Assembly (NCBI GenBank): GCA_020465985.1
Contig: JAANYP010006939.1
Location: forward strand, 158,501-222,500
Source of the DNA: Centrapalus pauciflorus
Taxonomy: Eukaryota; Streptophyta; Magnoliopsida; Asterales; Asteraceae
DNA: 64,000 nucleotides
Reading direction: 5' to 3'
The stretch's first letter is position 1; the number at the start of each line of letters is the position of its first letter. This document shows, in pieces, positions 28,519 through 39,762 of this stretch. A program made the translations under genes and the position numbers. Under the pieces are notes generated by a model. The model did no database searches. It worked only from the letters and a program-made list of their open reading frames with translations, and was not told the DNA's origin.

Positions 28519-30504
28519 TTATTTGACTTCAAACAGCTGCGGATATTTTCTTAACATGTCAGCTTTCGTCTCCCATGTATGATTGGCTCCCTTATGATGC
28601 TTCCAACGTACAAGCACCATTTCGATCTCTTTGCTTCTCAACTTCTTTATCTTAGTATCTAACACACACTCCGGCTCCTCAACCTGTGGGAGCCTTTCAT
28701 CAACTTGCAGCTCAGTGTGGTCTGCCCAATCCTCATTTCCAGTATTAAATGATTTCCTTAGATTCCCAACGTGAAACATCGGGTGTATGCCCGACATTTC
28801 TTCAGGCAACTCCAACCGGTAAGACTGGTTTCCAATTTTCTCTATTATTCTGAAGGGTCCGACAAACCTCGGAGCCAACTTTCCTCTCTTTACGAAACGA
28901 GTAACACCTCTCATAGGTGATACTTTCAGATATACCCAGTCATTTATTTCAAAGTTTATCGGTTTGTGCCTCCTATCGTAGTAACTTTTCTGACGATCCT
29001 GGGCCGCCTTCATGTTCTGCCTAATCAACTGTATCTTCTCCTTTGTTTCTTGAAGCAATGCCGGCCCAGCAATCGGTGTTTCACCCGTTTCTCTCCAACA
29101 CGTAGGAGTCCTACACCTCCTCCCATACAACGCCTCAAACGGTGCCTTCTTGATTGTTGCGTGGTAACTGTTGTTATACGAAAACTCTATCAGTGGCAGA
29201 TGATCATCCCAATTGCCACTGAGATCTAACACACACGATCTCATCATGTCCTCCAAAGTAAGGATGGTCCGTTCGCTCTGACCATCGGTTTGTGGACGAT
29301 AGGCTGTACTCATTGTTATTCTCGTTCCCAACCCCTCTTGTAGTGCTGACCAGAAGTTCGAAGTAAATCGGCTATCACGATCCGATACTATGGACTTAGG
29401 CACTCCATGCCTAGAAATGATCTCGTCCATGTAAATCTGAGCTAACTTCTCCGGCGAATAATTTTCTCTAATCGATATAAAGTGAGCCGACTTAGTCAAT
29501 CTATCCACTATCACCCATACTGCATCGTGTTGACGCCTAGTTTTCGGCAGCTTTGTAACAAAATCCATCGTTATGTGCTCCCACTTCCATTCCGGAATGG
29601 GAAGCGGTTGCAGACTGCCATAAGGTTGCTGATGTTCGACTTTCACAAGCCGGCAAGTCCTACATCTTTCCACGTACTGACCTATGTCCTTTTTCAATCC
29701 CAGCCACCAGAAGTCTGCTTTCAGCTCGTTGTACATCTTTGTACTTCCAGGATGTACAGAAAACCTAGACTGGTGTGCTTCTTCGATGATCACCTGTCTC
29801 ATTCCACCAAACTTCGGCACCCATATTCTCCCGTATATCCCTTTCAATCCCGACTTGCTTGTTTCCATATTCTTAATCTGTGCCCTTATATCCTCAGCAC
29901 CAATATTCTCATCTTTCAAGGCTTCCTCTTGAGCGGCCTTGACATCATCAATAATAGTGGAGGTCAGCATTGTAGACATCATCATATAACAGCAATCCTT
30001 AGCATATGCTTTGCGACTCAAAGCATCGGCTACCACGTTAGCCTTTCCGGGATGGTACATTATCTCACAATCGTAGTCTTTAATAAGCTCCATAGACCTA
30101 CGTTGTCTCATATTAAGTTCCTTCTGACTAAGGATATACTTTAAACTCTTATGATCTGTATAGAGTTGACACTTAGTTCCATACAGATAATGTCTCCACA
30201 ATTTCAGTGCAAATGTGACTGCTGTCAACTCAAGATCATGAGTTGAGTAATTCTTCTCATGCTGCTTCAACTGTCTTGAAGCATAAGCAAATACTTTCCC
30301 GTGCTGCATCAGTACAGCCTCTAATCCCAGTCTTGAAGCGTCCGTGTATACTACAAAGTCCTCATTACCCTCCGGTAGAGCAAGTATTGGAGCTTCACTT
30401 AGCGTCTTCTTTAATATCTCAAAAGCTTCTTGCTGCACAGTTTCCCAGTTCTTTATTGCTTCAACTTTGGCTGGATCCACAGAAATCCCAGCCCCCGAAA
30501 TCAC
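28519..30504 (-). CDS. GypA1 pol: RNase H, integrase, chromodomain-like tail
   Basis: 661 codons open. It starts in the RT-RNase H connection (ISGAGISVDPAKVEAI) and goes at once from NWET to VQQEAFEILKK: about 46 residues including the SFLGLAGYYRRFI block present in GypB1 are deleted in frame. It then has RNase H (DFVVYTDASRLGLEAVL, YSTHDLELTAV), INT zinc finger (HPGSTKMYNE, CRTCRLVK), catalytic Asp in TMDFVTKLP and SDRDSRFTS, Glu in QTDGQSERT, a GPF motif, and VLVRWKHHKGANHTWE. Despite decay elsewhere this segment has no stop. RNase H has TDASRLGLEA where TDASGTGLGA is usual. Confidence 0.88.
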   Translation of the reverse strand: MISGAGISVDPAKVEAIKNWETVQQEAFEILKKTLSEAPILALPEGNEDFVVYTDASRLGLEAVLMQHGKVFAYASRQLKQHEKNYSTHDLELTAVTFALKLWRHYLYGTKCQLYTDHKSLKYILSQKELNMRQRRSMELIKDYDCEIMYHPGKANVVADALSRKAYAKDCCYMMMSTMLTSTIIDDVKAAQEEALKDENIGAEDIRAQIKNMETSKSGLKGIYGRIWVPKFGGMRQVIIEEAHQSRFSVHPGSTKMYNELKADFWWLGLKKDIGQYVERCRTCRLVKVEHQQPYGSLQPLPIPEWKWEHITMDFVTKLPKTRRQHDAVWVIVDRLTKSAHFISIRENYSPEKLAQIYMDEIISRHGVPKSIVSDRDSRFTSNFWSALQEGLGTRITMSTAYRPQTDGQSERTILTLEDMMRSCVLDLSGNWDDHLPLIEFSYNNSYHATIKKAPFEALYGRRCRTPTCWRETGETPIAGPALLQETKEKIQLIRQNMKAAQDRQKSYYDRRHKPINFEINDWVYLKVSPMRGVTRFVKRGKLAPRFVGPFRIIEKIGNQSYRLELPEEMSGIHPMFHVGNLRKSFNTGNEDWADHTELQVDERLPQVEEPECVLDTKIKKLRSKEIEMVLVRWKHHKGANHTWETKADMLRKYPQLFEVK

Positions 30505-30992
30505 ATGTCCTAGAAATTGTATCTGTTGTAGCCAAAACTCACACTTTGAGTGGCATACAACCTTTCCTTTCTTAACAATTCCAATAACTCCTTTAAGTGA
30601 TCAGCGTGTTCGGCTTCAGAGTTAGAGTATACTAAGATATCGTCAATGAACACTATTACCGATTTGTCTAACATCGGTCTACAAACTCTGTTCATTAAAT
30701 CCATAAAGACAGCCGGGGCATTGGTTAACCCGAATGGCATAACCAAGAACTCATAATGCCCATAACGCGTCCTAAATGCTGTCTTAGGCACATCCTCTTC
30801 TCGTACCTTCAACTGATGGTACCCCGACCTCAAATCAATCTTCGAAAACACGCTCGCCCCATGTAATTGATCGAACAAATCGTCTATCCTCGGCAACGGA
30901 TACTTGTTCTTAATAGTCAACTTATTCAACTCCCGGTAATCAATGCACATTCGCATTGTGTCGTCTTTCTTCTTCACAAACAGTACTGGAGC
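30505..30992 (-). pseudogene. GypA1 RT palm fragment, intronless
   Basis: From APVLFVKKKDD (cut at 30992 by GypA2) through CIDYRELNK, LPRIDDLFDQL, FSKIDLRSGYHQL, LVMPFGLTNAP and the active site FIDDILVYS. A shift near 30555 precedes SVSFGY; corrected, it reads EFWLQQIQFLGHVIS with CAG followed directly by ATA. It therefore lacks the 89-nt insert found in GypB1 and GypB2 at this codon boundary. Confidence 0.85.
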
Positions 30993-32967
30993 TGTGACAC
31001 CCTTGCCACAACAACCACCATTTACAAACACCCAGGATTTAATCACCAACATATAAAAACATAATGATCTGATAACCTAAATTAAGTGCGGAAGCATTTA
31101 AAATACATACATAAAGAAATGCATCAGTGTCAAACACCCTACGGTGCTACAAGGTACCAAATCTAAGTCTACACACCCAAATAATTATTACAACATCCAG
31201 AATATATTACATTACTGTCTCAAAGCATAATTACCGATTAAATAGTACCAAATCTTTCGAATCTTCACAATATGACCTAACTAGAAGGTCCGGCGGTAGA
31301 CTTCCCTTTTCCTGTAAAATAAAAATAAACAACTGGGGAATAAGCGGATGCTTAGTGAATACAAAGATTACGCATTTTATAAATTTTTATGAAGCCCAAG
31401 GGTAAAACCGATGACAAACATCGTATACCCTCTTCGTACACCAAGTACGGACCAGAGCCGCAGCCCCTTCGAGCCCAAAGCTCGGCTTTAAACATACCAT
31501 CTGAGACAAACGTACGATCGGGGATGACATACTGCCTACCGGGCCTAGGAGGGATCAGCTCCAGGTCATATAGCGCAGTAACATCAGAGTAATCGATGCG
31601 ACCCACCGGTCCATCACTAGATGCACAACAATCGAACGGACATGCAACAAGTAAGAATGTGCATCTAAATCTATGCAAGTTAGTAGAATTCCAAACAAAT
31701 CATGAAGCAACAGGTCTCAGCAGGCAAAGCTTAACATAAAACAGATATAAACATGCGAAATCTACTGTACTCAAAGTGGGTGCGTAATTAAACTTTTAAC
31801 CGATATTATTTCTCCACGGGCTTTCAACCGGATCCACCAAGTACCCCACTGTGGGTTAAACAACACCACAAGGGACCTGTTAAATTAGTTGCAACAATAC
31901 CTCGAGTCAAAATCCGTTTAAATTCAAAAGACCATGTTTTGTATGTTTTGCAATATTTTCCCCCATTTCAGGTCTATGTCTAAATTCAAACCACAATTAA
32001 GTTTGAACCCATCTCAAGTTTATACCTTGTCCTTTGAGTAACTCTTGTTATTTTATGTGTTGTTTATGTGTTTTATTCAAAATATTCGAGTTTAGAGAGT
32101 AGGTTTCTCAATTTTAGACATTAAACTCGAATTTAATGGGCTAAATTCGAACCCACCTTCGACTTTGAGCACAAACTCGAATCCCATATAGTAAACTCGA
32201 ACCCCATTCGAGTTTGGGGTAGATTCGAACCCCACCCATTCGAATTTGAGGATTAAACTCGAAAATATGCTCGAGTCTAGTACCAAAATCGAGTTTGTTC
32301 TTGCATTTCGACTGTATGCATTTCTAAGCCTAAAATCACCGATTATCATGCATTGAGCCTAATTTCGATTCTATTATACATATACTATCATATTCTTGCA
32401 AGATTTTAAGCAAAACTAGCTCCAAATCACATAAAAATGGCAGATTCGAACCTAAGTTCTTCAAAACCGAAATAAACAAACTTAAAAGGGTCGATTCTTA
32501 CCTCAATCCGTTCGAAATCAGAAATCCAACTGCAGATTGTTGTAGTACTCCACGAGATCTTTCCGTTGACGTATAAATCTCGATAATCGGCAGGTCGGTT
32601 TGTGAGATATCTTAGAGAGAAGTAGAGAGAATTCTAGAGAGAGAAAGTGTAGAGAGAGAGAGAGAGAGACCATACAAATGAGAGGCTTTTGCCTTTTATT
32701 CCCATTTTCACCATTTTGCACATTTTACCCCTCAACTTAACCGGTTCCCTAAAATACTGATTTATTCTTAAATATATCATTAATAACTTTTTAAATTCAT
32801 AATATTCCTTAATAATAATTTTAAATTCTCAAACTTCGTAACCTCTTAAAATAGCAACAAACTTTTAAATAACCCAAATACATAATATTTGCTCATATTT
32901 CAACTTAATTTATAAATTTTCCATCTAATTAGCCCAATTTCAATAATATAAATCCGAGGATGTTACA
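30993..32967 (-). repeat. GypA2 3' LTR, 1975 bp
   Basis: TGTGACACCC to GATGTTACA on the plus strand. It is visibly more diverged from 17724/43571 than those are from each other (for example near 31040-31130). It holds a TCGAA-type array at about 32085-32300 and a GA tract at about 32612-32670. Confidence 0.85.
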
Positions 32968-33136
32968 ACATGGGCTCCACCGCGCTCAACTTCGTCCTCG
33001 AAGTTATGTGGATTCAAACAATTGCGGATATTTCCTCCACATTTCTGACTTAGCTTCCCATGTATGATTTGCTCCCTTATGATGCTTCCAACGTACAAGC
33101 ACCATTTCGATTCCTTTACTTCTCAATCTCTTCACC
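30993..33136 (-). mobile_element. GypA2, truncated gypsy insertion (3' LTR plus pol tail)
   Basis: A second GypA-type copy inserted in the GypA1 RT. Only its 3' LTR (30993-32967) and the last roughly 170 bases of its internal region survive (chromodomain-like tail MVLVRWKHHKGANHTWE to a stop near 33006). At about 33130-33145 the sequence switches to a GypA protease. Its 5' LTR, gag, most of pol, and about 480 bases of GypA1 pol between PR and RT are missing. The 5 bases before the LTR are GGAGC; no second copy remains. Confidence 0.7.
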
Positions 33137-34311
33137 TTATGATGCTCCCTTAGGATCTAAATTGAAGACTACATCTTCAATTACTAATGTGCAATTACGG
33201 TATACGTGATCTACTTTGACTAGAGTGTTGCTAGCTGTTTCTATGTCAAGTATAGTAGACAACTTAGACAGTGGCATCGACAATAGTTGAGCAAAAGCAG
33301 TAGACACAAAGGACCGGTTGGCACCCGAATCAAAAAGAACTCGTGCAGGCAAGGAATTTACAATAAACGTACCCGTAACCACCTCCGGGTTTTCCCTGGC
33401 CTCCTCTGCCGTTATTTGGAAAGCACGAGCCGGTGTCCTTTGTGGCTGGTTCCGGCGGTTGACTGAACCACCACTAGATCCCCCTGATGAACGGGTCGAT
33501 GATGGAGCAGCAGCTGCTGGAGCATTCTTCCTACAGTTCCTACTATAGTGTCCCCACACCCCACACTTATAGCAAGCATCTCCCTCCCTTGGGCAATCGT
33601 TCTAAAAATGACCCAATTCCCCACAGCAAAAGCAAGCACGCCCGTTAGTGCACTTGCCAAAGTGCTCCAGATGACATTTATTGCAATATCGCGGCTCGGT
33701 GTTGATGGAATAAGCACGAGCACAACCACGATCAGATGAACCAGACTGTCGGCGATAAGACTGCTGAGGTGAGTACTGTGAAGACCGAGAAGATCCCGAG
33801 TATCCTCCCTCCCGTTGGCGCTTCGGTGGTGACGGCTGTGTTGGGTTGGTGGAAGCAGCAGCGGACCCAATTGAGTAACCCGACATAGTCAGAATCTATT
33901 CTACATTTCTGGCAGCCTCAAGTAAACCAGCAAATGTAGGGTAACGGACATTGCTCATGACCCTCCTAATTTCAATGTCCAGACCAGCCTGGAACCTGGT
34001 CACCTTCCTTTCTTCAGTATCAACTTGATGAGGCGCGAACAGACTTAGCCTCGTGAACTCCACAGCATATTGGGACACAGTCTTAGTCCCCTGCATCAGT
34101 GCCATAAACTTTGCTTCCAACCTTCGGCGCTCATCAACCGGACAGTACTGCTGAGTGAATAAGTCTGTGAACTCAGCCCAAGTCATTACGGAAACCTTCT
34201 CCAATGTCAATGCATTCACCATAGCGTTCCACCACATGATCGCATCATTAGTGAACATAGCGGTAGCATACTAAACCATGTCCTTCTCAGCACAGTCGCT
34301 GATTCGGAATG
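33137..34311 (-). pseudogene. GypA1 Gag C-terminal part and protease
   Basis: One frame with in-frame stops (near 34274, 33893 and 33601). It carries MFTNDAIMWWNAM, FTDLFTQQYCP, ALMQGTKTVSQY, RLSLFAPHQVDTEE, a Pro/Ser/Arg linker, Cys-His motifs (CNKCHLEHFGKC, CFCCGELGHF, and a later GHYSRNC), then the protease with intact LFDSGANRSF and ETASNTLVKVDHVYRN. At 33893 the stop replaces the Gln seen in GypB1 (RNVEQIV). The ORF ends abnormally after VVFNLDP at the GypA2 junction. The left end abuts GypB2 at GAATG. Confidence 0.82.
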
Positions 34312-36227
34312 TGTGACGCCCTCTTGAATTAATGATATAATTATAATCTCCAGGATCGACTAACAACCCAATGAGTAATACGATAATTGAAATTGAATAC
34401 TTAAAAGTAGAATTAGCAAATCCACACTAAAGCAATGAAAGTACATGTCTACAGTGATTAAGTCTAACTATTACATCAACATAATTGTTTAAAAGTAGTA
34501 AATCCCAGCCCAAAGCTATTCAAGTACCAATAGCTTCTAAAGTCTCCCGGATATTGAAGTGATATGCTTAAGATGAAGGTCCCGCTACACTCTTGCCTTT
34601 GCCTGTAAACAATGTGAGTCAACAGTAAGCTAAATGCTTAGTGAGATAACAGATTATGCAAACAACAAATATTTCTTTACAAGCAATGCTTAACCATGGG
34701 CAGTGTAAGCCCCCCATGTATGAGTGTACAGGCAGTGTAAGCCTTAGTGTATGTGAAAACCATGCAGTGCAAGCATGGGTTGGCAGGTCAATATGCTGAT
34801 CGGGGATGTGCCGAACCTGATGGGATACGAGTGGGATGATCAGTCCCCGACAGTGGCCTGCTGTCAGCCCCAGTCCAGGTCGTATCAGATTATGAAGTAA
34901 TGATCATGCAGTGAAAGCATGATGTAAATAGATGCACTTTCAAATGAACGCAAGCTACATGTGTGTTACATGTCAAGTACGAGTGTGCATCATAACAACA
35001 AATCATTTCATGAGTGCCAAATGAAGTATATGAACAATGTGAACATGCCATTGAATGTATAAACATGAATGTAAAAACAATAAATGTTCGAATGATAATC
35101 TGCAACTCACAGTGATTGGTATAGTGTGACTTGTCTCCGAATCAATGTGTGTTTTGATAACACCATAATGATCTGTAATGTAAGTGTAATAGTGATGTAA
35201 TGTCAGTAATTGCTTAAAACTTGTATTCTGTAATTTTAAATGAATTTCCTACTATCCGAATTCGGATGGTCCGAAGTCCGGATGGTCCGAATTAGGTGTT
35301 GGTCCGAAATAGACTGTGGTCCGAAATGTGTACTCCGAAATGGGGGTGGTTCGGATTGTATATGGTCCGAATTGGGAAGGTATCCGAATTGACTGTTGGT
35401 CCGAACTCGGATGGATCCGAAATCACTGTTTGATCCGAATTGGGGTGAATCCGAATTCGGATGGATCATATTCCGAGTTCATACTTAGCATATTTTTCCA
35501 ATATTTTCCAGAATTATGTTTTTGACCATTTTTGCATGTTTTGAGTCTAATATTGCAACTATAAGCTTATATGTACTAAATCAACTTATAATATAACAGT
35601 AATGTACCAAAACAACCCATTTTTGTCCATTTTTCTTCATGTCTTCGAAGAACACACACACTAAAACACACACTTAATTCCAAAATCATACTTAAACTTC
35701 GAATCTGATTCTGAATTTTTGTATACAACAACATACATGCTCGAATTCAACTAATCCATCATAATGTATAACATGCATTAACATTTGCAACAATAATCTT
35801 AGAAATCGGTTTTCATACAAAACCGAACCAAAACTTCAAAAATTTTGATATATAAGGAGATTGTTACCTTAAAACGTTTGTTGCAACTGTTATAGTTCCT
35901 TAATTGCTACTTGAATCCAGATTTTGCACTTGAAATTTGTTGATTTCTTGTGCCCCTCGAATTGAAGCCGAGAGAGAGAGAGAGTAGAGAGAAGAGAGTG
36001 TTCGGTGAGAGAGAGTAGAGAGATAGTGGGTTTGTTCAAAATGATAGACTTAGTCACTTTTATTTGTTGCTTTTTACCTATTTGCATAATACACCCCTCA
36101 TCTTTGTATTTTCTTACTTAACTGATAATATGATCAAAATAACTTAAATTGTAATAATAATTCATTAACACAACCATTAAGTCCAAATAATTGTAAATTA
36201 CACATAATTGAAAATTGGGATGTTACA
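34312..36227 (-). repeat. GypB2 3' LTR, 1916 bp
   Basis: Starts TGTGACGCCC and ends GATGTTACA on the plus strand. GGTCCGAA minisatellite at about 35250-35480; GA tract at about 35968-36024. The start resembles GypB1 LTRs more than the other GypB2 LTR does. Confidence 0.9.
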
Positions 36228-36264
36228 GCATGGGCTCCACCACGCCTATACTTCGTCCGCGAAG

Positions 36265-37359
36265 TCATGCTGCGCTAAACAAACTTGGGTACGTGTTCTT
36301 CATGTCTTCTTCTGATTCCCAAGTGTGATTAGCTCCCCGATGATGCTTCCACTTGACCAGCACCATCCTGATTTCTTTGTTCCGTAGCTTTTTGACTTTT
36401 GTCTCCAAAATGCACTCCGGTTCATCAACGAACCTTAGCCGTTCGTCAACCTTAATGTCCGAGTGATCAGTCCATGGTTCCCTCTCGGGCACCAGACTCT
36501 TTCTTAAGTATCCTACGTGGAAGACCGGGTGAACTCCTGATAGTTCTTCTGGTAAGTCCAAGTGATAGGACTGATTCCCAACTCTTTCTAGTATTTTGAA
36601 AGGTCCTATGAATCGAGGCGATAGCTTTCCTCGCTTTATGAATCTTGTAACACCTTTCATTGGGGAAACTTTTAAGTATACCCAATCGTCCTTTTGAAAC
36701 TCTATCGCTTTATGACGGCGATCGTGGTAATTCTATTGCCGATCTTGTGCCGTTTTCATGTACTGTCGAATGAGTTGGATCTTTTCGTTCGTTTCTTGCA
36801 ACAACGCTGGTCCGGCGATAGGAGTTTCTCCTGTTTCCCTCCAACAGGTTGGAGTCCTACATTTTCTGCCATATAGAGACTCGAACGGTGCCATCTTGAT
36901 AGTGGAATGGTAACTATTGTTGTAGGAGAATTCAACCAATGGGAGGTGATCGTCCCAGTTACCACCCAAATCCATGACACACGCTCTGAGCATGTCTTCC
37001 AGAGTCAGAATTGTTCTCTCACTTTGCCCGTCAGATTGGGGTCTATAGGCAGTACTCATTGCGATACGAGTACCAAGACCCAGTTGTAGAGCAGCCCAGA
37101 AGTTGGAAGTGAATCTACTATCTCGGTCGGAGACAATAGACTTAGGCACACCATGCCTAATAACAATTTCGTTTACGTAGATCTGGGCAAGTCGGTCCAG
37201 TGAGTAGGTTTCTCGGATTGGTATGAAGTGAGCAGATTTGGTTAATCGGTCAACAATGACCCAAATGGCGTCATGTTGACGACGAGTCTTAGGTAGCTTG
37301 GTTACGAAATCCATAGTAATATGGTCCCACTTCCATTCTGGGATAGGAAGAGGTTGCAT
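36265..37359 (-). pseudogene. GypB2 integrase core and chromodomain-like tail
   Basis: Two blocks in one frame separated by TAG at 36733-36735, where GypB1 has Lys (DRQ*NYHDRR versus DRQKNYHDRR). Block 1 carries the integrase catalytic Asp (TMDFVTKLP), Asp (SDRDSRF) and Glu (QSDGQSERT). Block 2 carries VTRFIKRGKLSPRFIGPF and the VLVKWKHHRGANHTWE tail. Integrase inserts the cDNA; the chromodomain-like tail is thought to guide chromoviruses to particular chromatin. Confidence 0.88.
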
Positions 37360-37391
37360 ACTACCATAGGGTTGTTGGTGCTCGGCTTTGA

Positions 37392-38402
37392 CTAGACGAC
37401 ATGTTCTGCACTTTCAACATACTGACCGACATCTCTTTTCAATCCTGGCCACAAGAAATCGGTTTTCAAGTCGTTGTACATTTTTGTGCTGCCAGGATGA
37501 ATCGAGAATTTGGATTGATGAGCTTCTGCAAGAATTACCTCTCGCATGTTCCCGAACTTAGGAACCCAAACTCTACCATAAATACCCTTTAATCCAGTTC
37601 CATCATCTTGCATTAATGGCAACTGAATTCTGATATCTTCGTCTTTAACATTCTCTTCTTTTAGGGCCTGTAACTGAGCAGCCCTAACATCATCTATGAT
37701 TGTTGAAGTCAGTAACGTGGAGGTCAAGGCATAGCAGTATGCCTTGCAGTACGCTTTCCTGTTTAGGGCATCGGCCACTACGTTGGCCTTCCCTGGATGA
37801 TAGAGAATCTCACAGTCGTAATCTTTTATCAGCTCCATTGATCTTCTTTGCCTCATATTCAAGTCCTTCTGACTGAATATGTACTTCAAACTCTTGTGGT
37901 CGGTGTAGAGCTGACACTTAGTTCCATACAAGTAGTGTCTCCAAAGTTTGAGAGCGAAAGTCACAGCAGTTAGCTCTAGATCATGAGTAGAGTAATCTTT
38001 CTCATGTGGTTTGAGTTGTCTAGAAGCATAAGCTATGACGTTTCCTCTTTGCATTAGAACAGCACCTAAACCCGTGCCTGATGCATCTGTATAGACTACA
38101 AAGTCTTCGTTCCCTTCAGGCAGGGCTAACACCTGTGCTTCACTTAGCAATTTCTTCAATTCGTCAAAGGCTACTTGCTGTTCTTCTTTCCAAAAGAAAG
38201 TAGCATTCTTGCGAGTAAGCTTTGTAAGCGGAACGACGATTTTGGAGAAGTCCTTGATGAATCGGCGGTAGTAACCAGCCAATCCCAGAAAACTACGAAT
38301 CTCGGTGGCGTTGCGGGGTGATTCCCAGTTCTGGATAGCTTCGATCTTTGCAGGATCAACAGCAATCCCAGCACCAGATATCACGTGCCCCAAGAATTGG
38401 AT
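37392..38402 (-). CDS. GypB2 pol exon 2 start: RT end, RNase H, integrase zinc finger
   Basis: Open from the presumed 3' splice site through IQFLGHVISGAG, SFLGLAGYYRRFI, RNase H (VVYTDASGTGLGAVL, THDLELTAV) and the start of the integrase zinc finger (HPGSTKMYND). It goes out of frame near 37410 by loss of one base (ends QYVESAEHVV where GypB1 has QYVERCRTCRLV). Nearly colinear with GypB1 20521-22659. Confidence 0.9.
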   Translation of the reverse strand: MQFLGHVISGAGIAVDPAKIEAIQNWESPRNATEIRSFLGLAGYYRRFIKDFSKIVVPLTKLTRKNATFFWKEEQQVAFDELKKLLSEAQVLALPEGNEDFVVYTDASGTGLGAVLMQRGNVIAYASRQLKPHEKDYSTHDLELTAVTFALKLWRHYLYGTKCQLYTDHKSLKYIFSQKDLNMRQRRSMELIKDYDCEILYHPGKANVVADALNRKAYCKAYCYALTSTLLTSTIIDDVRAAQLQALKEENVKDEDIRIQLPLMQDDGTGLKGIYGRVWVPKFGNMREVILAEAHQSKFSIHPGSTKMYNDLKTDFLWPGLKRDVGQYVESAEHVV

Positions 38403-38491
38403 CTGAATTGAATATTGAGTAAGTACAAGCTAACAACGAGTTTATGATTATGTATAAGGATCATGAAATTGTTTGGAATGTTGAGACGTAC
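38403..38491 (-). other. Putative 89-nt spliceosomal intron in GypB2 RT
   Basis: Same place, length and boundaries as in GypB1 (CAG|GTACGT and TTCAATTCAG|AT). I count seven substitutions relative to GypB1; the first 16 bases and the last roughly 40, with the splice sites and branch-like ACTTACTCAAT, are identical. Removal changes frame from that of 38381-39676 to that of 37392-38393, as required. Confidence 0.75.
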
Positions 38492-39720
38492 CTGCCTCAA
38501 CCAGAATTCACACTTAGAGAATTTGGCATAAAGTCGCTCTTTGCGTAGCAACTCTAGTAATTCTCTCAGATGTGTAGCATGATCCTCTTTGGTCTTTGAA
38601 TATATGAGAATGTCATCGATGAACACGATGACCGATTTGTCGAGCATTGGTCGGCAGACTCGATTCATGAGATCCATGAAAGCAGCCGGCGCATTTGTAA
38701 GACCGAATGGCATTACCAGAAACTCGTAGTGTCCGTAACGAGTTCTGAAAGCCGTCTTTGGAATATCATCCGGGTGTACTTTGAGTTGGTGGTAACCCGA
38801 ACGAAGATCAATCTTCGAGAAGTAACTTGCGCCTTGTAACTGGTCGAAGAGATCATCAATCCGGGGCAACGGGTATTTGTTCTTGATTGTGACTTTATTG
38901 AGTTCTCGGTAATCGATGCACATACGTAATGTGCCATCTTTCTTCTTGACGAACAGAACAGGAGCGCCCCAAGGAGATGAACTTGGGCGTATGAAACCCT
39001 TGTCGAGCAACTCCTGTAACTGCTTCATCATTTCCTGCATTTCTGCAGGAGCTAGACGGTACGGAGCTTTTGCTATTGGAGCATCTCCAGGGATGAGATC
39101 AATGCGGAATTCCACTTGACGATCAGGTGGCAATCCCGAGATATCTTCTGGAAAGACATCTGGAAATTCAGAAATGACGGGAACGGTGGAAGGAGATTGA
39201 ACTTCAGCCTTTGCATCGACAGCGTAGGCTAAGTATGCAGAACAACCCTTGGCAACGTGCTTTCGGGCTTTTGCAATTGAAATGAGGCATAGGTCGCCTT
39301 TGTGTCTATCACCATAAATGCATATGTCTCGGCCCTCGGGGGTGGTGATCTTTATCATTCTTTTCTTGCAAACGATTTGGGCCTCATTGTGAACTAACCA
39401 GTCCATACCTACTATGATATCGAATTCCCCGAACTCCATGGGAATTAGATCTATGTTGAACACTACATCTTCTACAAGTAAAGTGCAATTCCTATATACC
39501 TTGTCTGCTTTAACTAACATGTTGCTAGCAGTCTCTATATCAAGTACAAATTGTAATTTCGAAGTAGGCATATTGAATTGACGAGCAAATGTAGTGGAGA
39601 CAAACGAACGATTTGCTCCAGAGTCAAATAGTACACGTGCAGGAATTGAATTAACATAGAACGTACCAGTGACCACTTCCGGGTCATCCTTTGCTTCTTC
39701 AGCTGTGATTTGGAACGCCC
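38492..39720 (-). CDS. GypB2 protease and reverse transcriptase exon 1
   Basis: Continuous frame (track start at VTGTFYVNS, but the frame extends upstream toward gag). The protease active site LFDSGANRSF is intact, followed by GEFDIIVGMDWL, FPEDISGLPP, the RT finger (FIRPSSSPWGAPVLF, CIDYRELNKVT), FSKIDLRSGYHQL, RTRYGHYEFLVMPFG, the active site FIDDILIYS and KFSKCEFWLRQ at the splice site. No stop or shift is seen in this part, so it is the best preserved PR-RT in the window and a good reference for GypB1. Confidence 0.92.
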
Positions 39721-39762
39721 TTGTTGGAGCCCTTTGAGATTGATCCCTGCGAGCCGTGGAAT

